Positions 1-10,535 are shown, numbered from the stretch's first letter. The stretch: 64,000 nt of DNA from Symbiodinium kawagutii (GCA_009767595.1 VSDK01010166.1:66819-130818), one strand, 5' to 3'. Notes: a model not told the origin generated them from the letters alone. Program-made: numbers and translations.

Positions 1-1287
1 ATGAACGAATGTGCGGCTGTAGAGTTTCGAAGCTCCCAAAAATTTCGATTGCAAAAAAAGCGAGGAGTGGCAAAATGTCCAAACACTGTGAAGCATTTCC
101 TCTGTAGTCGGTTTCCAGCTTCAAAAGTTTTGGCGATACCAGGTCTGCCAAATTCCCAGAGCCGGGAACTCCAGATGAATTAGTTCTGTTCCATTGGCTT
201 GAGAAGAAAGCGATAAGCTGCTCTCGTTTCAGACCAGCAATCTTGGTGGCTGCCGTGAAGAACAAGCCAACTTCACAATTGACTTGTCCATTGCTCCAAT
301 AGCAATGCATCGCATCGTAATGACACCTGGATGGTTGCAAATAGTCGCCCAAATCGTTGTCCAGAAAACACACAGCATCATTGATGCTCCACCCCAAAAG
401 TGTTTGGGCCTGTTCCAATGCTGTTTTGCTTTGAGTGTTTCTTATATGTCTCAAATGAAGCAGAATGTCCAATATTTCGGAGTCGGTCACAGGCTCGAAT
501 CGAGAAAAGTCTGCGCACGTGATCGAAGCACAACCCACCAACTCAGCCACATCCACTCTGGCAGATGAGAATGCATTGCAATGGAGGCAAGGTCTCATAC
601 CTGCAGCACCTTTTGCAGCTGAACATGCTCTCAAGGCAGCTTCGTCTGCGATTAGAAACAATGTCTTTGTCACAATCATTGTGTCTTCGTCCACAACCAA
701 ACCAGATAGGCAAGGCAACAGCGAACGTAATGTATGTGTAAAAAATTCCGCCACGCCACCATCCAGTTTGTCCGTTTCAGTGTGCCTTAAGATTGCAACA
801 GGCCACCAGATGTGAACAGAACGAAATTCTGCTAGTTTCTTGAATGTGAAGTAGACACAATAGCTCTTTCTTCGATTGTCAGGGGCTAATATATTTCCAG
901 GAACACATTCATCTATGTATACAACGGCGTCTACCCCCTCAGGACGAGCGCGCATCTCTGGTTCCATGGTCCGTTTCAAAAAGTGTACGAACCCAGGTTG
1001 CTTCTCCTGAAGCTGGTTCAGATACTGTTGCATGTTTGTTGCATACAGAATCACTTTGCCACGTGTTGTTTGCACTTCCTGGCTGACTATGGTTTGCAAT
1101 TGGTGTTTGAATCTCACATCTTCTCTGCGCCACCAGCTTGAAGCTGTACTAGACTTGTCCTTCTCCAACCTGCCCAAAACGTCTCTCAAAGATCTGTCAG
1201 ATATTGGAAGGCCAGCGCAGGAAAAAAATTGTTCCTCTAATCGTTCTTTTCTTTTCTTGTCAGTTTTGGAAGAAGAAGAACTCGCCA
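1..1287 (-). CDS. Transposase-like protein, 5' part, cut by window edge
   Basis: An uninterrupted minus-strand frame of 429 codons runs from an ATG at 1287 to the window edge with no stop, so the C-terminus lies outside. The N-terminus is Ser/Lys-rich. About residue 130 there is VYIDECVPGN, and near residue 225 an acidic patch (LIADEA) is followed by GMRPCLHCNA, a CxxC pair. A D...D plus CxxC layout is what DDE transposases with a zinc-binding insert (KDZ/Plavaka-like) show, and a protein of this general look is highly repeated in dinoflagellates as I remember it. I therefore infer a transposon-derived protein, not a host enzyme. The catalytic assignment is a guess because the third acidic residue would lie off the window. 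Coding status is strong from length and composition. Confidence 0.62.
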
Positions 1288-1586
1288 TGAGGCGTTGAGC
1301 AAGGGTTTGTCATCTGTTGTATCCAACATTATATCTTGCTCCTCACTATGATTTTTGTTGAGAACATGGTTAGTTGCCCAAATGGTTCCAATGGGCTCCA
1401 AAGCTTGGGTAGGATGTGGATGGATGACCTGCACCATTTTGATCATGCAGTGACAAGAAACATCGTCAAGAATCCAATGTGTAGATATACTAGTAGGATT
1501 GCATATGGTTCTCTTGGTGCTTCACTCTTTTGATCTTGAGCATGAAAGCACGACTTGAATGGATATGGTTTGATGACAATCTTCAT
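1237..1586 (-). CDS. Frame-broken small gene or exon pair upstream of the transposase-like gene
   Basis: Two minus-strand frames follow each other. An ATG at 1586 opens a 47-codon frame beginning MKIVIKPYPF and rich in K, E and Q. From about 1520 a second frame is open and protein-like (THWILDDVSCHCMIK, later LLNASW) down to a stop at 1237, overlapping the first 50 bases of the next gene. A single frameshift or a very small intron near 1490-1520 would join them; I cannot tell which. It may be the tail of a neighbouring transposase-like copy. The product is not recognised. Confidence 0.3.
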
Positions 1587-1754
1587 GGTTAATTTCCGAC
1601 GAAGGAAACAAAACCTAAAATCTAGAAAATTGTGACCTATGGTTGCTTTTCAAACCTGCGATGTCGGTCATCACCGTTACGGTCATCACCGTCACCCATG
1701 TGTGCGCTGGACTGCTTTCACTGGAAGCGACTGGCAGCTTTATATCTTCCCAAG

Positions 1755-2059
1755 CTAGTACCTCCTTGTTCAACCTGGTACCTCTAGCTATGCCTCCATG
1801 GACTGTGCACTCGGTGTCGAAGATGAGCAATGTGGAGATCATCGATGCGATGGCTTTGTTGTCCCAAGAGCTTCAAAGACGTGTGAGCTTGGGGGGGCAG
1901 CAATGTGATGAGATGCCGAAGGAGGAGGTACGCAATGTGGGCATGAAGATGACCTTGTGTGGCAAGCAGTGCATGTTCTGTGAGGGTACGTGTGTCCGTG
2001 TGTTGGAGGAGGACCCGTACCACAGGCATTGTCGTTGCAGAGCACATCGTAGGTATTAG
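1755..2059 (+). CDS. Small Cys/His-rich protein
   Basis: The plus-strand frame is open from 1643, but its first part holds two intron-type CGGT-N4-ACCG dyads (1665, 1680). A pyrimidine-rich acceptor TCTTCCCAAG ends at 1754, so I start the exon at 1755, with a possible ATG at 1790. The C-terminal 35 residues read CGKQCMFCEGTCVRV, then HRHCRCRAHRR, a CxxC-CxxxC-HxC pattern like a small zinc-binding module. Similar Cys/His tails (C...C..C...C then HxxC..H) recur in dinoflagellate predicted proteins as I remember them; their function is unknown. It is divergent from the 1237-1586 ORF, so 1587-1754 may be a shared upstream region. Confidence 0.4.
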
Positions 2060-2194
2060 AATTTTGGGAAGAGTTCAAAAGCAGGAGTGTTAAGAGACAC
2101 TAGCTGCGCTCGAAAAAGAGCAACCTTACAGATGTGGATATGTGTGAATGAAAAGGAGGGAAAAACTTGAGCTGAATATCCCCCTCAAAATTCA

Positions 2195-2338
2195 TAAGTG
2201 TGGGGAAAGCCCGGTAATCACCGGTTAAACGGTCATAACCGTTTTAACGGTTACCGCCGTCTGTGGTAAGTGTGGGGAAAGCCCGGTAATCACCGGTTAA
2301 ACGGTCATGACCGTTTTAACGGTTACCACCGTCTGTGG
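2195..2338. repeat. 72-bp tandem duplication carrying three dyads per copy
   Basis: Copies 2195-2266 and 2267-2338 differ at two positions. Each carries CCGGT-AATC-ACCGG, ACGGT-CATA/CATG-ACCGT and CGGT-TACC-(G/A)CCG. It lies in the 3' region between convergent genes. The following 130 bp (2339-2530) hold two diverged copies of another sequence, in which a decayed dyad at about 2335-2350 matches an intact one at 2468-2479. Confidence 0.85.
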
Positions 2339-2759
2339 TAATAACTGCCTTAGTTCTTACATTTATCTTTGCATGCATTTTTTGTTTAAAGTTTAAAAAC
2401 AATTATTATTATGTCGTGGGTGTGTTTCTTACATTGGTTTTCGTTGATTTCATATCTCTACCGTCTGCGGTCATAACCGCTTTAGCTTCTACATGTATCT
2501 TTACATGAATGTTTTTTGTTTAACAAGATATACTTGTGTCTGGGTTGTATTTCTTCCATGTGTTTCTCCAATCCCCCATGTTGGAAAATGTCCTGATGAA
2601 ATGCGATTCAATGGAATTTCAATACGTGAGAAATATATCATGCACATAACTGGCAATGAAAAGTATTTATGTAATTAAATCAGATGCAATTAGTTCATAT
2701 GAGTCGGTAAGAACCGTCCAGTGTTCCTTTTTTTCCAGCCCATCTTTTCCTGCATTGTC

Positions 2760-4100
2760 TCACCACCTCCACTGCCATGATGGTTGCTTTGAACGACCAT
2801 GTAGGAACAGCCACCTCTCTCGTTTTGAAAGAGCAAACCACTCTGCAGTACTATGTTGCCACCACGGAGGCACTTCCTTACCATTGGGGTTCAGGTCAAT
2901 CTTCTGGTAGCCAGGGCCAGGGTTCTCCCCCCATGCTCTTGGTAGGTCCTGCTGCGGTTGTGGGCTGATGTGCTGCTGCGCATGAGCATCCTGCTGGACT
3001 TGGGCAGGGCTCGGGTCCTGCTGCGGTTGTGGGCTGATGTGCTGGTGATGGTGAGCATCCTGCTGGACTTGAGTATTCGTCTGGGTGCTCGTGTGCTGCT
3101 GCACTTGGGCGACGTTGTGCTGCCATTGTTGGCCTGCCAAATGCTGCTGCAGTTGGATGTTCATGTGCTGCTGAATTGTTGGGTGCAGCTGCGGGTGTGT
3201 CAAATTGGCTTGCCCCAGCGCTGCCTGCAACTTTGCTTGCTGCTGTTGCAGCTCAAGCCACTTTTCCCACCGATCCACATTTTGCACGACGTGGTGATAG
3301 GACTGGAGATAGTTTTGATAGTCTGTACTGCCTGATGCTTGGGTAGAAGATGCTGAGGCTGGCTGAGGCCTGGCTGCTTGGGCTGGGGTTGCCTCGGCGG
3401 CAGGGCGTTTCCACGGAGGGTGGTCTGGTTGAAGCGCGCTTGCTTTTGGCTGGGCCTCTTGGGATGGGGTTGGAATCTGGCATGGCGCCTTAGGCACGGC
3501 TCCATGATCAGCTGCCAGCAGTGCTTGGGTCCGCTTCATCCATGCATTTGCCTTTTCCCAGTAGGCGGTGTGCCCTTCTTTCAATATTCGTTCCATCTCC
3601 TCAGGTGAGACCGTCTTGGGGCTGCTGGCCTCTGTGGCACTGTCAGACTGGGTTTCATCCTTTGGTTCCATGGGATTCGGCGGTGCTTCTTCCTTGCAAG
3701 CATCTCTTGGTTTGTACTTGGGCTGGGGCAACATGATCTTGAAGCGTTGTGCACCGCTGGGTTCATCAGCTGCTATCATCACCTTCATCCTTTTTGAGAG
3801 GTTGTAGTCAGACATGTCTTCTTCCGTCTCCTCCTTCACGTCCATGACTTCTGGGTCGTCCTCTTCATAGAGTGTCTCATACGCATCTTTGATAGTTTCA
3901 GTTCCCTCACTTGTTTCTTCTGCAGCTGCTAATGCTTCACCTGGCTCTGGTTGAGGTGGTACTGCTTCACTGGTTTCTGACGGCGCTGCTGCTGGTTCAC
4001 TTGGTTGGTTGCCTAGGGCTTGAAGTTTGTCGGCCTCGTTCCATGCATCATAGAACTCTAGGGGTTTGGATTCGGCCATGTCTACCATCTGAGCCCAGGG
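2760..4100 (-). CDS. Gene A exon 9 (or separate gene), Gln-rich
   Basis: The acceptor GACTCCACAG at 4101 precedes PWAQMVDMAESKPLEFYDAW; an ATG lies a few codons in. The 447-codon frame has acidic, then Pro/Gln/His-rich parts with two near-identical repeats around HISPQPQQD (2940-3070), and ends WQWRW with TGA at 2760. It is low-complexity and function cannot be assigned. The intron upstream (about 1 kb) holds four dyads and a minisatellite. Confidence 0.65.
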   Translation of the reverse strand, partial: PWAQMVDMAESKPLEFYDAWNEADKLQALGNQPSEPAAAPSETSEAVPPQPEPGEALAAAEETSEGTETIKDAYETLYEEDDPEVMDVKEETEEDMSDYNLSKRMKVMIAADEPSGAQRFKIMLPQPKYKPRDACKEEAPPNPMEPKDETQSDSATEASSPKTVSPEEMERILKEGHTAYWEKANAWMKRTQALLAADHGAVPKAPCQIPTPSQEAQPKASALQPDHPPWKRPAAEATPAQAARPQPASASSTQASGSTDYQNYLQSYHHVVQNVDRWEKWLELQQQQAKLQAALGQANLTHPQLHPTIQQHMNIQLQQHLAGQQWQHNVAQVQQHTSTQTNTQVQQDAHHHQHISPQPQQDPSPAQVQQDAHAQQHISPQPQQDLPRAWGENPGPGYQKIDLNPNGKEVPPWWQHSTAEWFALSKRERWLFLHGRSKQPSWQWRW

Positions 4101-7100
4101 CTGTGGAGTCAGATGCAAACAAGGTGCTCAGTGAGTGCATTTCTGAATAATCAACAAGATGTTGCAACATCAACACGGTAAAAACCGTTACTACCAATAC
4201 CGATCAACCCAGTTGCAAATCCGCCAATGTGGTAAGAAAAGGGATCCAGACGATACGTCCCCAAACAGGTTTGTTGGGGACCTATCGTTTGATACGGGTC
4301 GGACTGAAAATCCTAAAGAACTGAAGTGGCTTTGAAACACATGTAAGCCCAAAAATGAAGTATCAAAATTCCAGAAGATGGTTTTGCTTAATGTGCCGCC
4401 CTTTCTGAATTGGTTGTGTTTTGATGACTGCCCCATCCTTGTTCAATTGATTATATTATTTTAGAAACATACTAGAAATGATCGGTGATGACCGAGCAAT
4501 AAAATCTTATTTTGCTTAATGTTCCGCCTTATTTGAATTGGTTGTGTTCTGCTTATTGTCCCATCCTTTTTCACTTGGTTTTGTCTTTCTAGTTGCATTA
4601 TGTTTTGCATTTATTCTGCCAAAGAAAAATCTTGCAGCCAGTGCTCAACGGCAGGAACCAAAAGAGTTTGGAAGAGGAACGGTAGAGGAAAGTAAAGGAA
4701 AGTAAAGGGTGGTAAAGGGCGGTATGGGGCGGTAAAGGGACGGTAAAGGAACGGTAAAGGGATAGGCAAACGGTAAAGGAACGGTATGGGGACGGTATGG
4801 GAACGGTATGGGAACGGTATGGGGACGGTATGGGAACGGTATGGGGACGGTATGGGAACGGTAAAGGGATGGTAGAAATATAATGTATAAATCTATATCA
4901 AACTTGAATATGAAGATTTTATCATATCATACTTGGCTTGCACGGTGAAAACCGTATCATATGTTTGGTCTGCACGGTGAACACCGTATGATTTTTCCCT
5001 CGCGCTGTTCGATGTCAGATCCAAAATCGCCGTGCTTCGTGGCACAGCATCCAAAAGATTCAGCTTTAAACTTGGCACCTGGAAAAATCAGGCCACTCAC
5101 TTCTTCTTGTAGAAGTTTGCCTTGTTCCCACGTTTCTTCATCTGCTTCTTCTTCTGGGCCTTGCTGATCTCCTGCTTGTTGGTCTCCTTCGTGCTGGGTG
5201 CATCCATGGGCATGTCAAAGAAATTGGGGCCCAAGTTGAGACGAGTAGAAGAGCTGCTTGCCGGCTCATTCACACCGGTGTCGGGCTTTGGTGCTTGGTC
5301 TCCTCCCTCCGTCTTGGATTCCTCATCCTCACTCATGCTGTTGTCCTCTTGGGTGTGCTCCTCAGCAGGTCGACGGTTCCCTTCAGCATCTTCCTGAAGG
5401 ATTTTTGTCTGAACTGCCGCCATCAATGCCAACATCATTGGGCTCAGAGTCGGGCAATCGTTGCCCATGAGCACGGTGCCATCGGACATGATGGAAAATC
5501 CATGAGCTGGGGCATCCATGATGGCAAGCAGCACTGGAGATAGCAGCAACGTGGGCTGGGTGCTTTCTGGTGCTGAAATGCTCTGCAATGAGATGAATCA
5601 ATGTTTCGGCTGAAGGTTTTCAAACGATGCCACTAACATGTCTTCAAACTCTTTATCTTCTCTTTGCAAATCAAACTAATAAAGGGACAAGACAAACATA
5701 TCATTGATAAGAATTATTAGTATGATGCTGCGGTAATGACCGAATGATGGCGGTAATGACCGCATTTGTGTAGGCTCTGCAATTTTTTTCTTCACACGAG
5801 CTCGAAGCTGTCTGGGCAGCAAGTTTGCGCCGTGCAGTCTTGACACTCTGTCTGCTAGACACTCAGAGGTGCAGCTGTAGACAAAGAAGGTAGTGCACTT
5901 GAACGTATAATGATTACAAAAAATATGATATGTAAAGATTTCCGAGAAAACAGCTGCGCCTCTGTGTGGACAACAGGTCATGTGCACACTAACAACCAAG
6001 TTTGAAGAAACTTGATGAACAACAAAGATAATTAAATCTTTCAGCTAAGAAAAGATCTCAGTCCTCATCCACAGCCTTCTGGTGTTGGGCCTGTCGGGCC
6101 GTGGCAGCTTGAACAAGCGCCGCAATCTCATCTGCATCCATACCACCGTTCTTCAAGGCACCCACAGTCTCGTGACACTTCAGGTTTTTCTCCAGTTTCT
6201 TTTTCAGCTCCTGCACAACATCTTCAGTGTAGTTGCATGCGAGTGCCTCCATGGCCTTACCCTTCTGCTTTTCGATGATCTTCTTGCACTCTTTGACCAC
6301 TTCCTTTGCCGCAGTGATCTCGTGCTTGAACTCTTCCTGGGTGTGACTGGCCTTAGCTGCCTTGGCGCACTGCTTCAGCAAGGGTTCCAACCAACCCTGC
6401 ATTTTTTTGCACGACTTGGATAGCTTGGCATTCTCTGCACGCATGGCCTTGATCTCCTCTGCCGACATTGTTGCCTCACCCTTCTTGCTCTTCTTCTTAG
6501 AAGGGCCCTTGCCCTTGGCCTCATGCACATGGACCACCTTCGTCTTGCCGCCTTCATCGGAGCTGATGCTCATCCAGTCCTTGTCGTCAATGTCATCGTC
6601 CATGTCCTCGTGGTCACCGTTCTTGCCTGGTGCTGGCTTGACTTGTGCCTATTCATCTATTGATTAAAAAAATATTTATACGGTAAAGACCGTTTACTTC
6701 AATCCGTAAACAAGATATGTTACGTATTAAACGGCTATGGCCGCATTGGTGCATATGATTTTCAAAGAATCAATAATGTATATTTTGGCCCAAACAATTT
6801 TGTTGATAGACCCAGGATTAAACATCGAGAACGGTAATCAAATGGACACGTATTGCGTTTGAACAAAGCAAAAACAAAATCTATACATCAATCAAGGTAC
6901 GCTTGGTTGGCTTCACCCGACGCTCAGCTTGCAAGATCGATTCTCTCACCGACTCCTCAATGTGCGCATAGTTGATTTCGAGAATGGGCACCCGGTACAC
7001 CACACCAAAGAGGTCGCTCTTTTGCTGCTCGGCCTTTTGTTGGATTGCTCCAACATCAAACCCTTTTTTTTCCCACACTGAAAGTGGGAGAAACTTGCCC

Positions 7101-10100
7101 TTGACCGCTGTCTCCGTTGTGTTGCGCTCTACTTCTATCATTTTCCTCATCAGCAAGGCCTTCACTTTGCCGAACTCCAACCTCTTGCCACCTGAGGTAA
7201 GCTCTTTTACCTTCCTGAAGAAGTCAACTTGGTCTGCATCTGTCAGCTCCCTGAAGTTGAGCTTGCTCATGTCCCAGCGCTTGTACATCAATGTCAGTGT
7301 GTTGTGACATTGCTGGCACTGCATCAATGAATGGCGCTTCCTTCGGATGGCGGTGGAGCTGCTAGGGCAAACTTGTTGTTGGCAACGGTTGCAATACTGC
7401 TGCATGCTACTCGAATGCCTCAGCTGGTCCCAGTTCATGTTTTCCACCCCAAGACCTCCATTTCCAGCAGGGGTTGCCACAGGTCTGTTGCCAGTGGTGG
7501 GAACCATGGCAAGGGAAAGTGCTTGAGGGGTGCCGGGCTGGGTTTGTTCCTCAACCTCTGCGACTGCTTCAGCTTGTTGAGCAGCAGCTTCAGCTTGTTG
7601 AGCAGCAGCTTCTCCAACTATTCCCACTGGTTGCGCTTGCTCCTGACTGGAAGCAGGCAAGGTCTCCTCACAGAAGGATTGCTCTGGTTGTCGGTCATCC
7701 AGAGGAGGGGTCTGGGCCATGGATCCTAAGTGGCGTGTTCTGTCTACAGATGCTGTCTTTGCAGCTTGAACGCTATAAGGACTAACAATGATGCTGATCA
7801 GTACTGTTGAGTCGACAACGGTCATCACCGCTTCAAATTCAAACTTGAATAAACATCAGTTTATAAACGCCAAAACAATAGATAGGTTACAAAAGAATTT
7901 CAAAAATACTTTTTGTGTATAGGAGCAGCTCATAAAGATATTGAATCACTATGAACCAAATATCTTGAAACTGTCTGGTAGATGATGCTCGGCGAAAACC
8001 GTTGCTTGGTGAAAACCGTTACTCGGTGAAAACCGTTGTTGTGTGAAAACCCTTGCTCGGTCAAAACCGCTGCTTAATGAAAACAACTTTTGAAAACTGT
8101 GGACGGTAAAAACCGATTGGCAACTATTTTTGACCACCTCAGCCATGAATCGTAATCGTGTTCACCAATCAAACACGTGAACTTATGACAGCAAGTCATT
8201 GCACCTAAGAATGCAAATCCTTGCAAGGAACATATGAAAACTATACAAGGATTCCAAGCTTATGCTTTTCATCCCACTCCTTGCCAGCTTTCTGGTGAGC
8301 TTCTCTGGCAAAGACTTTGGCCCGCTCAGCGTCCATCAGCTTGGACTGTTTGAGAAGAACTGCATGGTATGCACGGCTGGTGTAGCACTTTCTTGTCATC
8401 TTAACTTCCTTCTTCTTCCCAGCCTTCTTCTTCCCAGCCTTCTTCTTCCCAGCCTTCTTCTTCGATGTTTTGTTCTTTGGCGATTTCTTGACCTCTGCCT
8501 GCTCGACACTCTTCTTAGCTTTGGGCTCGCTGTCTTTCTTGGCAATCTTCTCATCATCCTGGGATCTCTTCGCACCCTTGCCAGGTTTTTTCGGCTGCTT
8601 GCCCTCATCCTTGTTCTTCTGCTGGGCGGGCACAAGTGATTCTTCAGCTTTGGCCGCTTTCACAGCAGATTTCAGCTCTGCCAATGTCTCTGCCACACTC
8701 TTCTTACGAGAGGTAGGCTCTCTCGCAGCGGTGGCCAGCTTCGCAGCAATTGGCTGCAAAGCCACGCAAGGCTCTTCAGAGACAGCTGAACCACAACTGC
8801 TTTGGGAATCCACGGCGCCATCTTCGATAGCAAGCTTCGAAGAACTGGAGTCAGCAATCGATGGGGCACCTTGCCTCTGCTGTGGCATCAGCAGCATGTT
8901 CTTCAAGTCAGCCTTTGACAAATGCAAGGAGATGCCTGATGCATTGCCTCGAAGCTTCAGAGTTCGAACAGCTTCTTCCAAATCAAGTGATGGTGTCACC
9001 GGTGTCCTAGGAAGCTTGAGAACAGAAAAAGTAAAACTATAAAGTCTATAGTTCGAGCGGTCATCACCGCATAATTTTTCGAGGGCTAAAAAAATGATCT
9101 AATCCATTCAAGGCGCTCTTTCCCCAGGATCTTCTTGTGCGACCGCGGTAGTTGAGAAAAGAACTTAGGCAGCTCAGGCAATCTCAGCTCCTCCACGGCC
9201 TCGTGCTGATATTGTTTCAGGACTGCCCGGATATCCAGCCTATAGGCATGATAGGTCTTGTATCTCTCCACAGCCTGAAGGTTTACCAGTCGCCACTCCT
9301 TCCAGAAAAGAAGGACAGTCAAAGTTCCAACTGTCTTCTCTGTTGGATTCCAGAGGCCAAGCTTCGCAGCAAACCTGCATAGGGCATGCAGTCGCTCAAA
9401 CACCTGGCCATCCATGCCTTTCCAGACACTTTGTGGCAAAAACCGGTGAAGGCAGCTGTAGTCCTGAGTGTCGGAAGGACCGGTTGTCTTGCTGGGTTTC
9501 AAAGCTGCTTTCGAGTCATTGCAGCTGTCAGCAAGACACTGCAGCAGCGCTTCCTTTTTCTGCAAAGAAAAAGTTTTCAGCTCCAGAACGATCTCAGCAA
9601 TCTTGGCAGACTGCTCCTCATCCAACTTTGCCTCTGACACCATGTGGCGCAACTTGTCAAATTGCTGCCCTTCGATCTTGGAAAAGGATGGTAAAGTTTT
9701 GACATTTGTCAAAAACTTGTCGGCAGCGCTGAGCTGCCTTGCTACCTCACCTGCTTTTGAGGTGGGCATGTTTGGGCCTATATAAAAACCAGATTCGTTC
9801 ATCCACATCAGAAACATTATGTTGCAATAGCAAGCAACACTTGATTCAAAACGGTAACTACCGATTCTTTAAAACTAATTCTTCCCTGTAAGTGGATTGC
9901 TCACGGTCAAGACCGTTTCTCTTCGCTTCAACTTGACAATTATCATCGATCTACATGTATTATAAGTCAAGGACTTCCCAACAACCACACCTACTGATTA
10001 TAGCCAAAGCCACAACCCTGCGGTAACCACCGCATAACTCCACAACGATTTTTGCCCAAAGGCTATGCTTTTGATAGCGTCAGCTCTGCGTGGGCTTAAG

Positions 10101-10535
10101 GTGGGCGTAGATAGCGTCGTAGATCTCTCTGAAAGCTTCGTCGTTGCATCCCCAGAAGGTCTTCAGTTCCCAGATAGATCTCCTTACATTATACCAAAAG
10201 CAACCAACAGCCAACACATACGTGAAAACAAATTACATTTAAAACGCCTGCAAACGTAATCTGAACATTTCAATACTGAAACATATGCCGAGAATCTCAA
10301 CTACCCTTCCATCAAAGAAATAGGAGCAATAAGTTGGAATGTCATTTTTCAACACCCATCGCGCTTCACGCATGATTTGGCCAAGCTGTCTCGCATGCTC
10401 AGGCCTCAGAAATCACGTCGCAATCATCGGTGATCAAACATTTTTCCTGTCCGAACCAAAACAAAACAAAATGCAACCAAAGTGCCTTTCAATGGGCAAG
10501 CACGCGTTCTCAAAGCTAGCTTCCTCACTGATCAT
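2760..10535 (-). CDS. Gene A: nine-exon gene, about 1,650 codons, unknown function
   Basis: Exons in transcript order: 10535-10486, 10404-10305, 10181-10085, 9777-9105, 9006-8247, 7756-6887, 6648-6064, 5582-about 5100, 4100-2760. All junctions except the last can be placed in phase. Donors include GT (6886, 8246, 10304), GC (10485, 10084) and GA (9104, 6063). Short repeats shared by the two splice sites (AGGC at intron 1, AAGG at intron 2) leave some cuts ambiguous. Introns are about 80-1000 bp and nearly all carry CGGT-N4-ACCG dyads. The protein has a compact N-terminus, Lys-rich and coiled-coil middle parts and a Gln-rich C-terminus. I recognise no enzyme. The exon-6 stretch FLPLSVWEKKGFD recalls a repeated dinoflagellate protein family of unknown role. 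A split into two genes at exon 8/9 is possible. Confidence 0.6.
4380..4590. repeat. Diverged direct repeat in gene A intron
   Basis: About 70 bp starting TTTTGCTTAATG occurs at about 4383 and again at about 4512, with a dyad (4483) between the copies. Confidence 0.5.
4675..4870. repeat. Minisatellite of GGTATGGGGAC-like units
   Basis: Units of about 11 bp, ACGGTATGGGA and ACGGTAAAGGA, run through the stretch and become regular from 4780. Each contains half of the CGGT/ACCG dyad (ACGGT), so it may have grown from one. Confidence 0.85.
5097..5582 (-). CDS. Gene A exon 8
   Basis: The acceptor CATCTCATTGCAG is a good pyrimidine tract. The exon encodes SISAPESTQPTLLLSPVLL, an acidic linker and a basic C-terminus ending KKK with a TGA at 5097. 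I could not find a clean in-phase donor to exon 9 (GC at AAG/GCAAAC, about 5120, is possible), so this may be the true end of one gene. Confidence 0.55.
   Translation of the reverse strand, partial: SISAPESTQPTLLLSPVLLAIMDAPAHGFSIMSDGTVLMGNDCPTLSPMMLALMAAVQTKILQEDAEGNRRPAEEHTQEDNSMSEDEESKTEGGDQAPKPDTGVNEPASSSSTRLNLGPNFFDMPMDAPSTKETNKQEISKAQKKKQMKKRGNKANFYKKK
6064..6648 (-). CDS. Gene A exon 7, coiled-coil
   Basis: 195 codons, phase 0 at both ends. Begins AQVKPAPGKNGDHED, then an acidic cluster (MDDDIDDKDWM), a Lys-rich linker and a long Lys/Glu/Ala helix of coiled-coil type. The acceptor is GATGAATAG. A TGA at 6058 follows the proposed GA donor. Confidence 0.65.
6887..7756 (-). CDS. Gene A exon 6
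   Basis: Open frame of 290 codons with phase-0 ends. The start at 7756 is one of several possible acceptors; an in-frame ATG lies at 7720. It contains a 21-bp repeat (AAQQAEA units, 7557-7617), two CxxC pairs (CNRCQQQVC, CQQCHN) that look like a zinc knuckle, and FLPLSVWEKKGFD near the end. It joins exon 7 in phase at GT...AG (TLID then AQVKPAPG). Confidence 0.65.
8247..9006 (-). CDS. Gene A exon 5, lysine-rich
   Basis: A 760-bp exon joining exon 4 as LEW then TPVTPSLDL. After a Ser/Ala-rich first half it becomes strongly basic and holds a perfect 15-bp repeat (KKAGK units, about 8400-8460). It ends at a GT donor (GTATAG), the same donor string as exon 6. A disordered nucleic-acid-binding tail is a reasonable inference; no fold is recognised. 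Confidence 0.65.
9105..9777 (-). CDS. Gene A exon 4
   Basis: A 673-bp exon (2 + 223 codons + 2). The acceptor TTTTTATATAG precedes PNMPTSKAGEVARQL. It encodes an all-helical stretch with a Lys/Glu-rich middle and a WKEWRLVNLQAVERYK segment. The donor is GA at 9104; the 98-bp intron has a dyad (9058-9069) near its centre. The frame reads into a stop at 9086 if unspliced. Confidence 0.65.
10085..10181 (-). CDS. Gene A exon 3
   Basis: This exon encodes a Trp/Phe-rich stretch (SIWELKTFWGCND, then FREIYDAIYAHLKP). A TGA follows closely, but a GC donor at 10084 gives an in-phase join to exon 4 (KPTQS then PNMPTSK). If the TGA is used instead, exons 1-3 would be a separate gene of about 80 codons. 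Confidence 0.55.
10305..10404 (-). CDS. Gene A exon 2
   Basis: Acceptor TTTCTGAG. One base completes a codon, then 33 codons encode a helical, hydrophobic-patterned stretch (HARQLGQIMREARWVLK, then CSYFFDGR). GT donor. The AAGG repeat shared with the next exon start makes the cut ambiguous by one base. Confidence 0.6.
10486..10535 (-). CDS. Gene A exon 1
   Basis: ATG at 10535 follows an acceptor-like GTGTAAG, which could be the spliced-leader acceptor. The 16 codons plus two bases (MISEEASFENACLPIE) end at a GC donor and join exon 2 in phase to give PIERPEHARQ. An earlier exon cannot be excluded. Confidence 0.5.
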
